Assembly: GCA_900544605.1 (NCBI GenBank)
Contig: UQVP01000039.1
Span: 1-6,434, forward strand
Direction of reading: 5' to 3'
From: an uncultured Mycoplasmatota bacterium
Lineage (GTDB): Bacteria > Bacillota_I > Bacilli_A > RF39 > UBA660
DNA length: 6,434 nucleotides
The translations under genes and the position numbers were made by a program. A model generated the notes under the pieces. That model ran no database searches. It was given only the letters and a program-made list of their open reading frames with translations, and had not been told where the DNA came from. Positions 4,689 through 6,434 of the stretch are shown here, piece after piece; position 1 is the stretch's first letter, and each line of letters starts with the position of its first letter.

Positions 4689-6434
4689 ATTTTGTCGTTG
4701 TCAATTTAACATTGCTTGGATTTACCTCAGTATTTATTGATAGTGTACTATATCCATCTAATAATTCTATACCTGGTAAATCTATTGATTCTTCTATTGG
4801 GGTAGCTAATGGATATTCTACAACTAAATCTTGGTGATTATTCAGCCATGTTTTATAACTATCTAAACTAGACCAATAATTTTTGTTATATAATCTAAAA
4901 ACATTACTAACAGTTAACACATATGGTTTAGTACCTGTTTTTTGCGCTCCTGATAGGAAATAATTAGAATTAGCATAATTACTACGCATTATATTTGAAT
5001 CTGTATAATAAATTAAATCATCATCAGCTCTATAATTCCAGGTTTTATTAGCTACTAGTTCTGACTTAATATTTCTAACAACTTTACTATTCGTATAATC
5101 TATGTAATCTACATAATCTCCAACTTTTCTTAGTGGTTCTGTTAAATAGATATTTGTTAATTTTTCTTTATATTCTTCATATGCTGTTGCACTTGTTTCT
5201 TCTTCTATTTGTACATTATATGTTATTTTGTTGCCAATTTTATGTTCTGTCTCTGGCATATAAAAGTAAACAACATCTGTTTTCGGTTCTGTTAATGTGA
5301 ATGTTTTTTTAATAATACCATTTTCATCTTCTTTATAAACAGCCCCAAAAATACTTGAATATACAAAATTACCAATTCCCTTATAATCACTTGGTATATT
5401 TGATAAAGAAATAGTATAAACCCCTGGTTTAAAAGTCATTGTGGCATATATTGCACTAGTATTATTCTCTGCTAATCTTTCTATATTAACAGAATTATTA
5501 TTAAAACTATATTTAATATTATTACCATTTGCCGATACCCAGTTTAAAGCTGATAAATCAAATAAGTTTTTACCTGTTGCTTTTACTTGTACTACATACT
5601 TACCAATATTATCACAAGCATCGCTTCCATAACTTACACAATTATCTTTTGTTAGTAAATCCCCAGTATTTTTTATTTCACTTGGAAATTTTGGACTTGG
5701 CATTGCTCCATATTCTTCATATGCAGTTGCACTTGATCCTAATTCAAACTGAATGTTATTTACTAAATAAGAACCTGTATAGCCTTCTTTGTGCACTATT
5801 ATTTCACCTTTTGAATAATTTTCTGTAGTACCTAACTCTTCTACAACTCCTGTTACACTAACTCTTTGTTTAACATTTGCTTTCATTGTTTTATATATGG
5901 TTTTATTTGTTTCATTAACCTTAATACCTATTCCATTTGCTTGATATTGGTAAATTAAAAATTCACCATCTTCACTAGTTGTAAGATCAAAAGAAATTGT
6001 TACTGTTTGACCTATATAATTTTCTAATGTTTGATATGTATAAAATCTTATACCGGATTGACCACTTCTACTATATCCATTATCTTTTTTAACTGCTGCT
6101 TCAAAATATGGTACATTATTATAATCATATAAATTCTTTCCACTTCTTGTATCTTGAGTTGAATTACCATATATTAAATAATTCTTTATTTTTTGATTAT
6201 TCAAAGTAAATACTGTTCCTTCTGTTGTCTCATAATTATCTGTTGCATACCAATTACATTCTTCTTTATTTGTTTTACTCGCATATAACTCGCTATCATA
6301 TTCTTTTGTTACACAATAACCATTTATATATGCATATACCCTAGAATCTCCATCTTTATTTACTTCTACTTCACCTAATTCTGGTTTTTGTCCATCATAA
6401 TCAAGTTTATCATCTAACAAATTTAATTTACCAT
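4687..6434 (-). CDS. Large surface protein with phage-tail-like modules, 5' end outside the window
   Basis: The frame stays open to the right edge, so the N-terminus is missing; about 581 residues are visible and no start is assigned. I do not recognise the whole protein. Visible regions, from the edge inward: a short segment with LDYDGQKP, GEVEVNKDG and GYCVTK (about 6433-6255), similar in style to the end of pilin-like (prepilin-type) proteins of uncultured Bacilli. Next come two modules of 135-145 residues (6141-5710 and 5574-5170), each opening GKNL(Y/F)D and closing SATAYEEY. Then LTEPLRKVGDYVDYIDY (from 5145) and a C-terminal domain ending near LPGIELLDGYSTLSINTEV. GKNLF, SATAYEEYGAMPSPKFPSEI and EPLRKVGDYVDYID are phrases I know from Firmicutes phage tail and receptor-binding proteins. 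Cysteine pairs at 6315/6258 and 5640/5616 (approximate codon positions) could form disulphides, suggesting an exported protein. There is no LPXTG motif or C-terminal membrane helix, so any anchor would be N-terminal. It could instead be a remnant prophage gene. Function is unknown; surface binding is inference. Confidence 0.7.
   Translation of the reverse strand, partial: GKLNLLDDKLDYDGQKPELGEVEVNKDGDSRVYAYINGYCVTKEYDSELYASKTNKEECNWYATDNYETTEGTVFTLNNQKIKNYLIYGNSTQDTRSGKNLYDYNNVPYFEAAVKKDNGYSRSGQSGIRFYTYQTLENYIGQTVTISFDLTTSEDGEFLIYQYQANGIGIKVNETNKTIYKTMKANVKQRVSVTGVVEELGTTENYSKGEIIVHKEGYTGSYLVNNIQFELGSSATAYEEYGAMPSPKFPSEIKNTGDLLTKDNCVSYGSDACDNIGKYVVQVKATGKNLFDLSALNWVSANGNNIKYSFNNNSVNIERLAENNTSAIYATMTFKPGVYTISLSNIPSDYKGIGNFVYSSIFGAVYKEDENGIIKKTFTLTEPKTDVVYFYMPETEHKIGNKITYNVQIEEETSATAYEEYKEKLTNIYLTEPLRKVGDYVDYIDYTNSKVVRNIKSELVANKTWNYRADDDLIYYTDSNIMRSNYANSNYFLSGAQKTGTKPYVLTVSNVFRLYNKNYWSSLDSYKTWLNNHQDLVVEYPLATPIEESIDLPGIELLDGYSTLSINTEVNPSNVKLTTTK
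5170..5574 (-). repeat. Tail-fibre-like module 2 of the surface protein
   Basis: About 135 residues from GKNLFDLS to SATAYEEY, parallel to module 1 in its ends and in the strand before the closing motif (YNVQIEEETSATAYEEY versus NNIQFELGSSATAYEEY), but diverged in between. A 26-base stretch coding for the closing motif matches the one in module 1 with a single mismatch (5170-5195 versus 5710-5735). Confidence 0.6.
5710..6141 (-). repeat. Tail-fibre-like module 1 of the surface protein
   Basis: About 144 residues from GKNLYDYN to SATAYEEY, rich in beta-strand patterns (QTVTISFDLTT, EFLIYQYQ, YLVNNIQFELG). The layout suggests a jelly-roll, carbohydrate-binding-like fold of the kind common in phage tail proteins, by inference. 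It is followed by GAMPSPKFPSEIK, a linker typical of phage proteins. Confidence 0.6.

Noticed and set aside
5441..5828. Two overlapping plus-strand open frames of 63 and 99 codons
   Set aside because: They are antisense to the surface-protein gene, Leu/His-rich without family features, and arise from the low-GC codon pattern of the other strand.

Overview
The window is a compact, AT-rich stretch in which all seven coding regions lie on the minus strand, so transcription runs from high to low coordinates. The gene content points to a low-GC, Gram-positive-type bacterium: a lipoprotein with its own signal peptidase II, strong AGGAGG-like ribosome binding sites, short overlapping genes and U-tract terminators. 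UGA is a stop codon (it ends lspA) and the tryptophan codons checked are UGG, so this is not a Mycoplasma-type code. My best guess is an uncultured gut-type Bacilli lineage. That is inferred from style and gene content, not from a marker gene.

There are three transcription units. (1) 6434 to 4664: the 3' part of a large surface-protein gene, open at the window edge and closed by a terminator. Its visible part starts with a segment that resembles the C-terminal end of pilin-like proteins. Two copies of a module of about 140 residues follow, and then a tail that reads like Firmicutes phage tail or receptor-binding proteins. (2) 4651 to 2647: promoter, lemA, a TPM-domain (YgcG-like) membrane protein, a small FMN-binding lipoprotein, terminator. 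The genes overlap or nearly touch. (3) 2642 to 67: promoter, lspA, an RluD-family pseudouridine synthase, a rhomboid protease, terminator. The genes overlap or abut. At the left edge a further promoter and ribosome binding site point to another minus-strand gene just outside the window.

Units 2 and 3 are linked by cell-envelope biology. LspA matures lipoproteins, the FMN-binding protein one unit upstream is a predicted lipoprotein, and LemA, the TPM protein and the rhomboid are membrane proteins. The lspA-rluD pair is a common Firmicutes arrangement, and so is LemA with a TPM protein. The less ordinary points are the FMN lipoprotein attached to LemA/TPM, the rhomboid attached to lspA-rluD, and the phage-tail-like modules in the first protein. 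I see no RNA genes, CRISPR, insertion sequence or defence system. No stretch longer than about 100 bases lacks a gene.
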